Shown here: positions 26,608 through 36,818 of the stretch, piece after piece
Position numbering within the stretch: the first letter of the stretch is position 1
Layout of the letters: each line of letters starts with the position of its first letter
NCBI GenBank assembly: GCA_947495035.1
Contig: CANLXI010000012.1
Coordinates: 124,001-188,000 of the forward strand
Source of the DNA: an uncultured Granulosicoccus sp.
Lineage (GTDB): Bacteria > Pseudomonadota > Gammaproteobacteria > Granulosicoccales > Granulosicoccaceae
Reading direction: 5' to 3'
DNA: 64,000 nt
The notes under the pieces: model-generated
The model's input: the letters and a program-made list of their open reading frames with translations, nothing else
The model's database searches: none
Told to the model about the DNA's origin: nothing
Made by a program: the position numbers and the translations under genes

Positions 26608-28038
26608 ATGGATATTTACGCACTGCTGAAGCGCCTTGTCGATTTCGACGGATCTGACCTGTACCTGGCCACTGGTGCCCCTCCCAGTGCCAAGTTCGCC
26701 GGCGAACTGACCCCATTGAGCGACCAGCCTTTTGCTCGAGGCGAAGTCGAGGCCATTGCCCGCCAGATCATGAACCAGGAACAATGCGAGGAATTCGATC
26801 GTGAGCTGGAAATGAACCTGGCCATTGCGCCGGAGGGTATCGGCCGTTTCCGGCTCAACATCTTCAAGCAGCGCAATGAAGTGTCTCTGGTGGCACGCAA
26901 CATCCAGACCGAGATTCCGCGTTTCGATGACCTGGGACTGCCGGATATTCTCAAGGATGTCATCACCGCCAAGAACGGGCTCGTGCTGTTTGTCGGCGGC
27001 ACCGGCTCCGGCAAATCCACATCGCTGGCGGCTCTGATCGACCATCGCAACGGCTTCAAGGGTGGTCATATCATCACCATCGAAGACCCCGTCGAGTACG
27101 TTCATCCGCACAAGAAATGCATCGTCAATCAGCGAGAGGTGGGCGTTGACACCTGCAGTTTTCATGCAGCCCTGAAGAATACGCTGCGCCAGGCACCGGA
27201 CGTGATACTCATCGGCGAGATCCGCGACCGTGAAACCATGGAACATGCCGTGGCCTTTGCCGAAACCGGGCATCTGGCCATTTCCACACTGCATGCCAAC
27301 AATGCCAATCAGGCGCTGGATCGCATCATCAATTTCTTCCCCGAAGAACGCAAGGCACAGTTGCTGCACGACCTGGGCAACAACATCCGGGCCATCGTGT
27401 CGCAGCGCCTGATTCCCACGGTCGATGGCAAGCGCTGCGCCGCCATCGAGATTCTGCTGGGATCCCATACCATCAAGCAGATGATCATGAAGGATCAACT
27501 CTCCGACATCAAGGAAGCCATGCTCAAGTCCGAGAATCAGGGCATGAAGACGTTCGACAGCGCGTTGTTCGATCTCGCCCGAGCCGGTCGCATCACCCAG
27601 GAAGAGGCACTGAAGAACGCCGATTCCGCCAACAATCTGCGCCTGCGCTTCAAACTGAGCGGCCCTGCCAACGAAGAAGACAACAGTGATCTGTTGCTGC
27701 GCGGCCAGCTGCCCAGTCAGGCGGCAGCGGCCAAGGCGGCGGAAGAAGCCAAGGCGGCGAGCAAGTCGAAAAAGGATGAGACACCCGAAGGTGATGAGGC
27801 CGCAACCGCATCAGCCTCCCAGGACATCCATGCTGCCATGGCGCAGCAGATCGCCAATCACCGCGCGGCCAACGATGGCAGACAATCGGCAGGCGAAGAG
27901 GAGTCAGGCGGAAGTGGCAGTCTGGAGAAAGCCGCCGAGCTGTTCGAGCTGTCGCTCGAAGAGACGCCTGAGCCGGAGCCCGATGAAGAGTCTACAGAGA
28001 ACGATGCTCCGCAGTTCGGCATGGGCCGCATCGGTTGA
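26608..28038 (+). CDS. pilU: type IV pilus retraction ATPase, PilU-like
   Basis: 476-residue cytoplasmic hexameric ATPase. Walker A is GGTGSGKST at about 130-138; the Asp box and Walker B lie in ITIEDPVEYVH and ILIGEIRD, and the His box in HLAISTLHANN. The sequence NQALDRIINFFPEE and VSQRLIP marks PilU rather than PilT. An Ala/Glu-rich acidic extension from about residue 380 to the end, low in complexity, is longer than in typical PilU. Start at ATG 26608 matches the family N-terminus MDIYALLKRLVDFDGSDLYL. It supports twitching-type pilus retraction together with PilT, which is not in this window. Confidence 0.93.
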   Translation: MDIYALLKRLVDFDGSDLYLATGAPPSAKFAGELTPLSDQPFARGEVEAIARQIMNQEQCEEFDRELEMNLAIAPEGIGRFRLNIFKQRNEVSLVARNIQTEIPRFDDLGLPDILKDVITAKNGLVLFVGGTGSGKSTSLAALIDHRNGFKGGHIITIEDPVEYVHPHKKCIVNQREVGVDTCSFHAALKNTLRQAPDVILIGEIRDRETMEHAVAFAETGHLAISTLHANNANQALDRIINFFPEERKAQLLHDLGNNIRAIVSQRLIPTVDGKRCAAIEILLGSHTIKQMIMKDQLSDIKEAMLKSENQGMKTFDSALFDLARAGRITQEEALKNADSANNLRLRFKLSGPANEEDNSDLLLRGQLPSQAAAAKAAEEAKAASKSKKDETPEGDEAATASASQDIHAAMAQQIANHRAANDGRQSAGEEESGGSGSLEKAAELFELSLEETPEPEPDEESTENDAPQFGMGRIG

Positions 28039-28106
28039 GCGCAAGCTTACCTCGACAACACTCGCATTTCCCCATCGCCGGTCAATGACAGGTATCCTCT
28101 GCCGTC

Positions 28107-29417
28107 ATGGCAGATACCGTACGATTCATACACACCGCCGACTTGCATCTGGACTCTCCGCTGCGTTCTCTGGCCGCCAGGAACCCGGCCTTGGGCGACC
28201 TGTTGCGCGATGCCAGTCGGAGACTGCTGCAGCGACTGATCGACACGGCTCTGGAGGAGCAGGTCGATGCCCTGCTGATTGCCGGCGACCTGTTCGATGG
28301 CGAGCAGGAAGATATCCACACGGCCATGGTGCTGCAGCGGGAATTGAGACGTTTGCAGGCACAGGACATCCCGGTATTCATCATCTGGGGCAACCACGAT
28401 GCCGAGACACGCTTTCTGGAAAGCAAGGTACTCGACCTGCCAGACAATGTGCATGCCTTTGACGGTCGAGGTGGCAAGCAGTACTTCGCCAACGATCGCG
28501 CCGTCGTCCATGGCGTCAGCTTCACCAGACGCAAGACCCCCGAGTCCTTGCTGGGAAAGTACGGGAAAGCCGACCCTCACTGCTTCAACATCGGCATGTT
28601 GCACACCAGCCTCACCGGTGCAGAGGGTCACAACGATTACGCCCCATGCACCGTCAATGAGCTGATCGACAAGGGCTTTGACTACTGGGCGCTCGGGCAT
28701 ATCCACAAGCGTCAGATTCACCATGAGCAACCGGCCATTGTCATGCCGGGCAACCCCCTGGGCCGGCATATCAATGAAGCCGGGGAACGTTCGATCAGCC
28801 TGGTCACCCTCGCCAGCGATAGCAAGCCGGACATTCGCCGTATCAATCTGGCCCCCGTTCGCTTCGAACGTCTACCGGTATCGCTGGACAGCATCGATGA
28901 GAGCAAGGTGGCCTATGAACGCATGCTCGACGCACTCAACCGGTGCCGGGAATCGATGGAGACGGACATTCTCATCGTGCGGCTGGAACTGGAGGGCCAC
29001 AGCGTACTGGCCAGCAGCTATCAACGCGATCGCCAGACCTTGCTCGTGGCCCTGCAAACCGAGTTCGAACACCGTGATGATCTGTGGATAGACAGCATCA
29101 GTGCACAGTCCCTGCAACTGCCTGAAGCCCACGATGACGGCCGCGAGAGCAACCATTCCATTGCCGCCGAACTACAGACCCTGGTCGGCAATGAATTGCT
29201 GGACAGTATCGCGCTGCAGGAAGCCGTTGCCGATGATCTGCGACTGATGACCAAGGCACTGCCGGCGGATCTGAACACCATGTTCGGCAGGACACCCGAA
29301 GAGCAGCGCGAGTTCATACGCCGCTCACTGCTGCCCGATGGCGCTGTCTGGATGCAGCGTCAACTGGAGAGCCTGGCTGCCGTCGACAAGGACGCCGACG
29401 AGGCGACACAGCCATGA
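28107..29417 (+). CDS. YhaO-like metallophosphoesterase DNA repair nuclease
   Basis: 436-residue calcineurin-like nuclease of the SbcD/Mre11 superfamily. The five phosphoesterase motifs are visible: HTADLHLD, IAGDLFDG, WGNHDA, GMLHTS and WALGHIHKR. The C-terminal third matches the YhaO capping region rather than SbcD. Its stop overlaps the start of the large SMC-like ATPase gene in an ATGA, the same YhaO-YhaN pairing seen in Firmicutes and some proteobacteria. The pair is expected to process DNA ends or protein-blocked structures. Confidence 0.88.
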   Translation: MADTVRFIHTADLHLDSPLRSLAARNPALGDLLRDASRRLLQRLIDTALEEQVDALLIAGDLFDGEQEDIHTAMVLQRELRRLQAQDIPVFIIWGNHDAETRFLESKVLDLPDNVHAFDGRGGKQYFANDRAVVHGVSFTRRKTPESLLGKYGKADPHCFNIGMLHTSLTGAEGHNDYAPCTVNELIDKGFDYWALGHIHKRQIHHEQPAIVMPGNPLGRHINEAGERSISLVTLASDSKPDIRRINLAPVRFERLPVSLDSIDESKVAYERMLDALNRCRESMETDILIVRLELEGHSVLASSYQRDRQTLLVALQTEFEHRDDLWIDSISAQSLQLPEAHDDGRESNHSIAAELQTLVGNELLDSIALQEAVADDLRLMTKALPADLNTMFGRTPEEQREFIRRSLLPDGAVWMQRQLESLAAVDKDADEATQP

Positions 29418-32400
29418 GATTCGAAAAACTCAATCTGCGTCGATTCGGGCACTTCACCGACTTCGAACTGGCATTCGGACCGCAGACACCCGGCGCTCCG
29501 GATCTGCATGTGCTCTTCGGGCCCAATGAGGCGGGTAAATCGACGACCCTGGCGGCCATCACCGATCTGCTGTATGGCATCAAGCGCACCACACCCTGGA
29601 ATTTCCTGCATGACAACAATGTGCTGGAGATTGAAGCCACGCTCGAGCAGGGAACGCAGAGCGTCACGCTGAAACGCTTCAAGAATCACTGGGCCAATGC
29701 CTCCGATACAAGACTGGAGCGCTTCCCTCTGGACTTGCAGGGCCTGACCCGCGATGACTATGCGCGTCGATTCTCTTTCGACGAGCAGACCTTGCAGGCT
29801 GGCGGCGAACAGATTCTCAACAGCGATGGCGATGTGGGCCAGGCACTGTTCTCGGCAAGTGCCGGACTTGCAAATCTGAAGGGGCAGATGGATGCCGCAT
29901 TGAGTGATGCCAATGCCTTCTGGATGCCGAACAAGCGCGTCAACCTGCAGCTGACGGATCTGAAGAAGGAGCTGACCGAGAACAAGAAGCGGATGGACGC
30001 GGCACGACTCGATACGCGAGAATGGAAGAAACGCTGCGACAAGCTCGAACACGCCACCCTGCGGCGGGACAAGCACCGCCAGTTACGCGATGAACTCCAG
30101 CTAGCCTGCCGCCAGCTGGAAAAACGGCAGTCGGCTCAGGCCCTGGCCGCACACTACCGCAAACTGATCGAACAACGCGACGCGCTGGCCGAGGAGTCCG
30201 TGGTGCCACTGGATCACTCTCGTGCGGCCGATTTTCTGACGGGCACCAGTGCCCGGCAACTACTGGAGAGGGTGCGCGATCAGCTGGAAGATTGCCGCCT
30301 GGCGAAAGCCTCTCGAGCCGATATGGAATCCCGTGTGCTGGAACTGCAGGAACGGCTTGCAGAAACGAGTCCGGACGAATCCACCCTGCTACTGGTTCAG
30401 TCTGCCGAGCGTATTCGCACCCTGGCCGAGGAAAGTGCAGCCGTCTACGAATGGCAGCAGCAACAGACACAATGCCAGAATACGATCGCACAATGCGCTG
30501 CGGAACTGGACGCAGCCCGGGAACGTCTGACTCTTCCCTCGGACACCCCGTTGGAAAACAGACTGCCTGGCGATACTCTTCTGACCGAATTGCAGCAGCA
30601 GCTTGACCAGGAACAAACGCTGGCCGGCACTCTGCGACATGCCCGACAAGAACTGGACAATCTGGATCCATTGCCCGAACAGGACAGTGCTTCTGCAGCA
30701 ATGGCCGACGTCGATGAATCCGCCCCGGATATCGACGTAGCCAGTGAGTTGCTGCGCAGCATTCAGAAGGAAGGACTGAGCAATCAGATACTCACCGCGC
30801 GCGAAGCCTTGCTGGAGAGCCGGCACACGCTTGACAGGAAATCGGGCAAATTCGGCCTCTCGATCGAACAGCTGAGCCAGCTGGATCTGCCCGATACGAA
30901 CTGGCTGAATGGCAAACTCGGTGAGCTGAGTGACGGGCGCCACCAGCTGAAGCAACTGCAGGAACGCATCGACACGCTGTCCACCGAGATTAGGACAAGT
31001 CAGGACCGCTGCAAGGAACTGATGCTGGCAGGGGCCCTGGACCCGGCACGTCTGCTGGATGCCAGAGAGTCACGCGATGACGCCTGGTCGGCACACAGTC
31101 AGGGAATAGAGGCATTGCTGGCTCATGCGGAGCTACGGAAAACTGCAGATCTGTTCGAGAAGGCACTGGGTGATCATGATGCCTTGCTGGCCCAGGCTGC
31201 CAGCAGCAATCAGGCGACAGCCGAACTGCAACTGTTGCAGATGCAGCTGCTTCGTCAACAGCAGGAACTGCAGGAACTGACCGAAAGTCAACTGCCCGAG
31301 CAAACATCGCAACAAGAACATCGTGTCGAACAGCTGAAGCATGGGATTGCCGCTTTCCATGATTCGACGGATATCGACCCGGATCTTCTGCGCAATCGTC
31401 ATGCACAGCTTGTCGGCTTGCTTGCCGAACAGGAAGCCATTCAGGCACAGGAACTGGCACACGAAAAGCTGGAACTCAAGGCATCGGATCAGTGCCGCAA
31501 ATTGCTGACCATGCTGGCGCCGTTGCAATCTCCTGCGCGACAGGAAGCTCTGGCCCGCCTCTCGCTCGACGATCTGCTGACGCAGGCTGGCAGTATCCTG
31601 GAGACCCTCGGAGCCGAGAGAAATCGCCAACAGGAGTCGGCACGAGCACTGACTGTACTGATCGAATCCCATGCTATTCGACAGAAGCAACTGGAGACGG
31701 CAACACTGGCACTCGCTGACTGGCAGAAGAAGTGGGAGTCTCTCACGCAGGACACTCTGTTCTCCGGCATGCCTCTATCCAAGGCACGCGACTCTCTTTC
31801 CTGGGTTGCCGGTCTGGCGCCGCTGGCAAGACGGCATCGTGATGCCATTCGGGAACTGGAGAATCTGAGCGGTCGCCTCGCAACACGAGACAAGGCCATT
31901 GCACAACTGCTGCAGGAACTGAATGAAAATTCGCTGACTGACGCCCTGCAACACTTGCAGTCAGCCACGGCGCAGGTGAAGGAACACGAATCCCTTCAGG
32001 CGCAGCTGAAGGCATTGCAACAGCAACTGGAGAAGAACCACCAGACTCATGCCAGCAGCCAACAGGCCGTCGAGAGCCTGCGGCAGGAATTGGGGACCGA
32101 GTCTGAGCAGGCCCTGCTGGCCTTGCTGACCCGTACCGAACAGCACCGCCTGCTCAATGACCGTTGCAAGGAGACCCTGTCACAGCTGCGTGATATCAGT
32201 GATGCCGACAATGGCGATGAGGATATCGAGCGACTGTATCTGGAAGAGGACGCAGAAGCACTGGAAAAGCAGCTTGGCGAGCTGAATGCCCAGCTGAAGG
32301 ATGCCGGCACCACCTACGATGAATCCAGCGAAGCATGGGCTCTGGCCAATCGGGAACTGGAGGACATCGGTGACGAGAACGCATATGCAGGCTTGAACCA

Positions 32401-32926
32401 GGAGCGACAGAACCTGATTCTGCAGACCATGGATCTGGCCCGGCAATGTGCCATCGCCCGCACCGGCCAGAAGGTTCTGAATGCGGCCATGGCCAGATTC
32501 CGTCAGGAACATCAGTCCGTCATCCTGACCGAAGCTCAGCAGGCATTTTCCACCCTTACCGGCGGACGCTATGTACAGCTACTGCCGCGTGACGATGGCA
32601 ACGGCAATGAACGTCTGTTCGTCATCGATCAGCAACGCAAGGCACGTGCCGTTACCGAGCTGTCGACCGGTACCCGCTACCAGCTGTATCTGGCACTGCG
32701 TGCGGCCGCCCATGCCGACTATGCCAACCAGCGGCCACCTCTACCCTTCGTTGCCGATGACATCATGGAGTCGTTCGATGATGAGCGTGCCGGGGCTGCA
32801 TTCCAGGTATTGGCGGGCATGGCCGAGAAGGGCCAGGTGATCTACCTGACGCATCATCAGCACCTGCTGGACCTGGCACGCAAGGTCGTCGGCGAAGACC
32901 GCGTCCACATCCATCACTTCCAGTAA
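29414..32926 (+). CDS. YhaN-like SMC/Rad50-type AAA ATPase
   Basis: 1170-residue ABC-type ATPase partner of the upstream nuclease. Walker A is GPNEAGKST at residues 36-44 near the N-terminus. Long coiled coils fill the middle, dense in Leu, Gln and Glu. The C-terminal part carries the Walker B region LPFVADDIMESFDDERAG and the switch-like YLTHHQHLLDLA. The coiled-coil insert lacks an obvious Rad50 zinc hook, as in YhaN. It overlaps the YhaO-like gene in an ATGA. The two-gene module stands alone, without addAB or sbcCD neighbours. Confidence 0.9.
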   Translation: MRFEKLNLRRFGHFTDFELAFGPQTPGAPDLHVLFGPNEAGKSTTLAAITDLLYGIKRTTPWNFLHDNNVLEIEATLEQGTQSVTLKRFKNHWANASDTRLERFPLDLQGLTRDDYARRFSFDEQTLQAGGEQILNSDGDVGQALFSASAGLANLKGQMDAALSDANAFWMPNKRVNLQLTDLKKELTENKKRMDAARLDTREWKKRCDKLEHATLRRDKHRQLRDELQLACRQLEKRQSAQALAAHYRKLIEQRDALAEESVVPLDHSRAADFLTGTSARQLLERVRDQLEDCRLAKASRADMESRVLELQERLAETSPDESTLLLVQSAERIRTLAEESAAVYEWQQQQTQCQNTIAQCAAELDAARERLTLPSDTPLENRLPGDTLLTELQQQLDQEQTLAGTLRHARQELDNLDPLPEQDSASAAMADVDESAPDIDVASELLRSIQKEGLSNQILTAREALLESRHTLDRKSGKFGLSIEQLSQLDLPDTNWLNGKLGELSDGRHQLKQLQERIDTLSTEIRTSQDRCKELMLAGALDPARLLDARESRDDAWSAHSQGIEALLAHAELRKTADLFEKALGDHDALLAQAASSNQATAELQLLQMQLLRQQQELQELTESQLPEQTSQQEHRVEQLKHGIAAFHDSTDIDPDLLRNRHAQLVGLLAEQEAIQAQELAHEKLELKASDQCRKLLTMLAPLQSPARQEALARLSLDDLLTQAGSILETLGAERNRQQESARALTVLIESHAIRQKQLETATLALADWQKKWESLTQDTLFSGMPLSKARDSLSWVAGLAPLARRHRDAIRELENLSGRLATRDKAIAQLLQELNENSLTDALQHLQSATAQVKEHESLQAQLKALQQQLEKNHQTHASSQQAVESLRQELGTESEQALLALLTRTEQHRLLNDRCKETLSQLRDISDADNGDEDIERLYLEEDAEALEKQLGELNAQLKDAGTTYDESSEAWALANRELEDIGDENAYAGLNQERQNLILQTMDLARQCAIARTGQKVLNAAMARFRQEHQSVILTEAQQAFSTLTGGRYVQLLPRDDGNGNERLFVIDQQRKARAVTELSTGTRYQLYLALRAAAHADYANQRPPLPFVADDIMESFDDERAGAAFQVLAGMAEKGQVIYLTHHQHLLDLARKVVGEDRVHIHHFQ

Positions 32927-32931
32927 CCCCC

Positions 32932-33105
32932 GGGTCGGACCACAACCCCCCCTATTTGCCGCTTTTCCGGCAAGGAAAACGCCTTTCAAGCGCTGATTCA
33001 TACCTCAATAAGGGTGAGAATTGATGATTTTCAATGACTTGTGGGGGTCCGACCCGGTGGTTTTCGAACGCCTTTGAAAATCAACAACTTGCCGTGGTCC
33101 GACCC
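32932..33105. repeat. REP-like intergenic repeat cluster with GGTCCGACCC cores
   Basis: The decamer GGTCCGACCC occurs at 33046-33055 and 33096-33105, exactly 50 bp apart in direct orientation, and inverted (GGGTCGGACC) at 32932-32941. Flanks share TCAA..ACTTG and AACGCCTTT segments (32978-32986, 33067-33075). A small hairpin TTGCCG-CTTTTC-CGGCAA lies at 32956-32973. The arrangement resembles REP/BIME elements; no transposase gene adjoins. Confidence 0.6.
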
Positions 33106-33120
33106 GCTGGGGGGCTGGGG

Positions 33121-33861
33121 TTAGATGGCGAGGTAGTCGTGGCGGAGTTGTTCGTTGTCGAGGACTTCGGCGGCGGTGCCGTTGTAGACGATTTCGCCCG
33201 TGTCCAGAATGAGGGCGGAATCGGCGAGCTTGAGTGCGGCGACGGCATTCTGTTCCACCAGAATGGTGGTGATACCGGTGTTCTTGACTTCGATCAGAGC
33301 CTTCTCGATGTCATGACGAACAACCGGAGCCAGACCTTCATAGGGCTCATCGAGCAACAGCAGCCTGATGTCGCGCGCCAGGGCTCTGCCAATGGCCAGC
33401 ATCTGTTGCTCACCGCCGGACAAGGTAGTGCCTTCCTGCTTGCGCCGCTCCTTCAGGCGAGGAAAGAGTTCATAGATACGCTCATAGCTCCAACCGCTGG
33501 AGCCCGCAATGCAGGCGATGTCAAGATTCTCCTCTACGCTCAGCCCGGGTATGATGCGGCGGTCCTCGGGCACCAGCTGAATGCCGGCCAACGCCGCCTC
33601 GAAATCCTGTTTGTCGTGAATCGCCTCCCCCTGCAACCAGATGCTGCCACTGCGCAGCTCCGGGTTGGCTGCCCGCGCAATGGTTCGCAGGGTCGACGTC
33701 TTGCCAGCACCATTACGACCGAGCAGAGCCACGATTTCCCCCTCATTCACGGAAAAGGAAACATCCTGAACGATATAACTGTCGCCGTAGTAGGCCTTGA
33801 TGCCTTCGACACGAAAATAGGCATCGGCCGAGCTGGATACTGCCACACTTGCATTGCTCAC
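33121..33861 (-). CDS. livF: branched-chain amino acid-type ABC transporter ATP-binding protein (LivF-like)
   Basis: 246-residue ATPase. Walker A is GRNGAGKTS, signature LSGGEQQM, Walker B LLLLDEPYEGLAP, and the last is characteristic of LivF/UrtE. GTG 33861 begins within the stop region of the preceding LivG gene, so the two are coupled. It is the last of a five-gene set in the order binding protein, LivH, LivM, LivG, LivF. Substrate follows the binding protein, which is of the amino-acid/amide type. Confidence 0.92.
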   Translation of the reverse strand: MSNASVAVSSSADAYFRVEGIKAYYGDSYIVQDVSFSVNEGEIVALLGRNGAGKTSTLRTIARAANPELRSGSIWLQGEAIHDKQDFEAALAGIQLVPEDRRIIPGLSVEENLDIACIAGSSGWSYERIYELFPRLKERRKQEGTTLSGGEQQMLAIGRALARDIRLLLLDEPYEGLAPVVRHDIEKALIEVKNTGITTILVEQNAVAALKLADSALILDTGEIVYNGTAAEVLDNEQLRHDYLAI

Positions 33862-34622
33862 TAGACTTGCTCCTCACCCAGATAGGCTTCCTTGACACGC
33901 GGATCTGCTTTCACCTCCTCCGGCGTGCCTTGACAGATGATGCGACCACCGGCCAGTACCGAGATGCGGTCGGCCAGACTGAACACCACGTGCATGTCAT
34001 GCTCGATGATGACCTTGGTCATGCCCTGCGCCTTGATGCGTTTCAACAGGTCGATGGTGGCATTGGTATCGTGACGCGCCATTCCGGCCGTCGGCTCGTC
34101 CAGCAGTAGCAGTCGCGGCTGCTGGGCCAGACCCATGGCCAGCTCCAGCCGCCGCTTGTCACCTCGAGACAGGCTGCCCGCCTCACTGCCGATCAAGGAA
34201 CCCAGACCCAGATCGGTGAGGATACCCTCGGCCTGCTGTCTCGCATCATTCTCGCTGGAAAAGCGCCGGAACCAGCTGAGCCTGAACGCACCATCGCGCT
34301 TGGCAAGAATCGGAATCATCACGTTTTCCAGCAAACTCAGCTCCGGGAAGATCTCCGGTGTCTGGAACACACGAACAACACCCAGCTGGTTGATCTCGTG
34401 CGGCATTCTGCCGGTGAGGTTCTCTCCATCGAACACGACCTGCCCCGAATCGGGCCGCAGCCGGCCAATGCAGACATTGAGCAAGGTGGATTTGCCAGCA
34501 CCATTCGGGCCGATGATGGCATGGGTCTCCCCTTCCCTGACCGACAGGTCGATATCGCTCAGGGCATGCAGACCTGCAAAACTCTTGTGCACGTCAGCCA
34601 CGTGCAGAACGGTGTTTTCCAT
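33861..34622 (-). CDS. livG: branched-chain amino acid-type ABC transporter ATP-binding protein (LivG-like)
   Basis: 253-residue ATPase. Walker A is GPNGAGKST, signature region LSRGDKRRLELAM (the degenerate Ser-Arg-Gly form common in LivG), Walker B LLLLDEPTAGMAR, and switch His in IIEHDMHVVFSLADRI. The long LivG-type insertion before the signature is present. Start at ATG 34622 has AGGGG upstream. It lies between the LivM and LivF genes. Confidence 0.92.
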   Translation of the reverse strand: MENTVLHVADVHKSFAGLHALSDIDLSVREGETHAIIGPNGAGKSTLLNVCIGRLRPDSGQVVFDGENLTGRMPHEINQLGVVRVFQTPEIFPELSLLENVMIPILAKRDGAFRLSWFRRFSSENDARQQAEGILTDLGLGSLIGSEAGSLSRGDKRRLELAMGLAQQPRLLLLDEPTAGMARHDTNATIDLLKRIKAQGMTKVIIEHDMHVVFSLADRISVLAGGRIICQGTPEEVKADPRVKEAYLGEEQV

Positions 34623-34631
34623 GAAATACCC

Positions 34632-35780
34632 CTAGGATGGTTCGACCACAGCAGTACTGCTACTGCCGGTGGATTGAGGTTTGCTGCGGGTAAACAGGCC
34701 ACCGATACGTCGCATGCCTTCCATGATGCCACCCGGCAGGAAGATGACCGTGATCATGAACAGCAAGCCCAGCGTCAGGTGCCAGCCATCACCCACAAAC
34801 AGGCTGACCAGCTCGACCACGAAGCCTTGCAGACCATCGGGCAGGCCATCGAAGATCTGATTGAGCGTTCCTTCGTTGAAGGCGGAAAATATATTCTCGA
34901 AATACTTGATGAGCGCCGCACCGAGCACCGGTCCCAGCAGGGTGCCTGCGCCACCCAGAATGGTCATCAGGACCACTTCGCCCGATGCTGTCCACTGCAT
35001 GCGTTCGGCCCCGGCCAGCGGATCGGTCACCGCGAGCAGCGATCCTGCCAGACCGGCATACATGCCGGAGATGACAAACGCCCAGAGTAGATAGGGTCGT
35101 GTATTCAACCCGGTGTAGGACATGCGGGTCTGGTTCGACTTGATACCGCGCAACATGGTACCGAACGGTGATCGGGTAATGCGCAAGGCAATGAAGAAAC
35201 CGATGATCAACACCACCGCGCAGAAATAGAAGCCCGGCAGGCCGCTCATCTTCATGCCGAACAGACTCGTGGAAGGCAGCGAGCGATCGGTAGTGACCCC
35301 CGCCAGTGTATCCAGCACGCGTGCATCGCTCAGACTCAATTGCAAGCCTGTCTCCCCGTTGGTAATCGGGGTCAACACCGAATAGGCCAGGTTGTAGGAC
35401 ATCTGTGCAAATGCCAGCGTCAGAATGGAGAAATAGATGCCCGACCGGCGCAGGCTGATGAAACCGATCAGAAAGGCAAACAACCCGGCGACGAAAATCG
35501 CGAACAGTACGGCCGGTAGCACATTCATTGTGAGCAGCTTGAACGACCAGACCGCGGTATAGGAACCGACACCCAGAAAGGCCGCATGCCCGAAAGACAG
35601 ATAGCCGGTCAGACCGAAGAGGATGTTGAAGCCGATCGCAAACACCCCGAAGATGGCAAATTTCTGCATCAGATCGGGATAATTCGCCCCGAAGGGTGCC
35701 AACCAGATCGGCATGGTCAGCACGGCCGCGGCAAAGGCAATGAACAGGATCCAGTCGGATGTCGCAGAGGCTTTGTTCAT
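34632..35780 (-). CDS. livM: branched-chain amino acid-type ABC transporter permease (LivM-like)
   Basis: 382-residue inner-membrane permease. The family signature [20 protein letters not shown] sits near residue 60, and the C-terminal conserved [18 protein letters not shown] near residue 285. About ten membrane helices are evident. A polar Ser/Thr-rich tail follows after residue 355. GGAG lies upstream of ATG 35780. It pairs with the LivH-like permease encoded just before it. Confidence 0.93.
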   Translation of the reverse strand: MNKASATSDWILFIAFAAAVLTMPIWLAPFGANYPDLMQKFAIFGVFAIGFNILFGLTGYLSFGHAAFLGVGSYTAVWSFKLLTMNVLPAVLFAIFVAGLFAFLIGFISLRRSGIYFSILTLAFAQMSYNLAYSVLTPITNGETGLQLSLSDARVLDTLAGVTTDRSLPSTSLFGMKMSGLPGFYFCAVVLIIGFFIALRITRSPFGTMLRGIKSNQTRMSYTGLNTRPYLLWAFVISGMYAGLAGSLLAVTDPLAGAERMQWTASGEVVLMTILGGAGTLLGPVLGAALIKYFENIFSAFNEGTLNQIFDGLPDGLQGFVVELVSLFVGDGWHLTLGLLFMITVIFLPGGIMEGMRRIGGLFTRSKPQSTGSSSTAVVEPS

Positions 35781-35801
35781 GATGATTCTCCGATTCGATT
35801 C

Positions 35802-36818
35802 CTAGTCTTCCATCACGCCCTTGCGTCCCATGAGGCCCCTGGGACGAACCAGCAGGACGACAACGGCAACAAGGTAGATGATGATCTGATCGATCCCCGG
35901 AATGATGCTCTTGACTTCATTCATCGAGGCAAAGGACTGCAGGATGCCGAGAAGGAACCCTGCCAGTACGGCCCCACCCAGCGAGCCCATACCACCGACC
36001 ACCACCACCACGAAAGACAACACCAGAAAATCCATGCCCATGTGATAGTCCGGTGGCAATATCGGGGTATACATGACTCCGGCAAGTCCAGCCACCACCG
36101 ACGCCAGACCGAACACGATCGTGAAACGCCGCTGTATATCGATACCCAGCAGCCCCACCATTTCACGATCCTGCATGCCAGCGCGGACCACCATGCCAAA
36201 GGTCGTGAATTGCAGAAAGGCAAAGACCCCGGCAATGACAATGAGTGAGAACAGCAGATAGATCAGTCGCCACCAGGGGTAGACCACATTGTCTCCCAGT
36301 CCGAGGAAAGCACCGATATTGGCACTGCCCGCCACTATTGCAGGCGCGGCTTGCGGAATCGGATTGGCACCGAAGTAGTGTCTGATGATTTCCTGAAAGA
36401 TGATGGCCAGTCCGAAGGTCACCAGAATCTGATCGGCGTGAGGTCGCTTGTAGAAATGGCGTATCAGACCGCGTTCCATGAGCAGGCCCAGTGCCAGCAT
36501 GACAGGAATGGCAGCGATAATGGCCAGCGGCACCGAGTAGTCGACAATGATGCCCCCCACCACCGGAAACTTCGCTTCCAGAATCGGCACTTCCTTGTAG
36601 GCCTCGAACAGGGTGATGCTCTCGTCACGCACCTGTGTCGAAATCGTCAGCAGCTTGCGCAAGGTGACCGCGCAAAAGGCACCGATCATGAATATGGCGC
36701 CGTGCGCGAAATTGACGACACCCAATGTGCCGAATACCAGCGTCAGACCCAGAGCGATCAGCGCATAGGCGCCGCCCTTGTCCAGACCGTTGAGTAATTG
36801 AAGAATGAGTGCGTCCAA
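35802..36818 (-). CDS. livH: branched-chain amino acid-type ABC transporter permease (LivH-like)
   Basis: 338-residue inner-membrane permease. The start LQLLNGLDKGGAYALIALGL and GVVNFAHGAIFMIGAF are LivH hallmarks, and GGMGSLGGAVLAGFLLGILQ is the C-terminal coupling region. A 60-residue segment after residue 50 (with VRDESITLFEAYKEVPILEAK) is an insertion seen in some marine relatives. The only suitable initiator is TTG 36818, with a GGGG upstream. A 284-bp spacer separates it from the binding-protein gene and contains no gene I can recognise. Confidence 0.92.
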   Translation of the reverse strand: MDALILQLLNGLDKGGAYALIALGLTLVFGTLGVVNFAHGAIFMIGAFCAVTLRKLLTISTQVRDESITLFEAYKEVPILEAKFPVVGGIIVDYSVPLAIIAAIPVMLALGLLMERGLIRHFYKRPHADQILVTFGLAIIFQEIIRHYFGANPIPQAAPAIVAGSANIGAFLGLGDNVVYPWWRLIYLLFSLIVIAGVFAFLQFTTFGMVVRAGMQDREMVGLLGIDIQRRFTIVFGLASVVAGLAGVMYTPILPPDYHMGMDFLVLSFVVVVVGGMGSLGGAVLAGFLLGILQSFASMNEVKSIIPGIDQIIIYLVAVVVLLVRPRGLMGRKGVMED

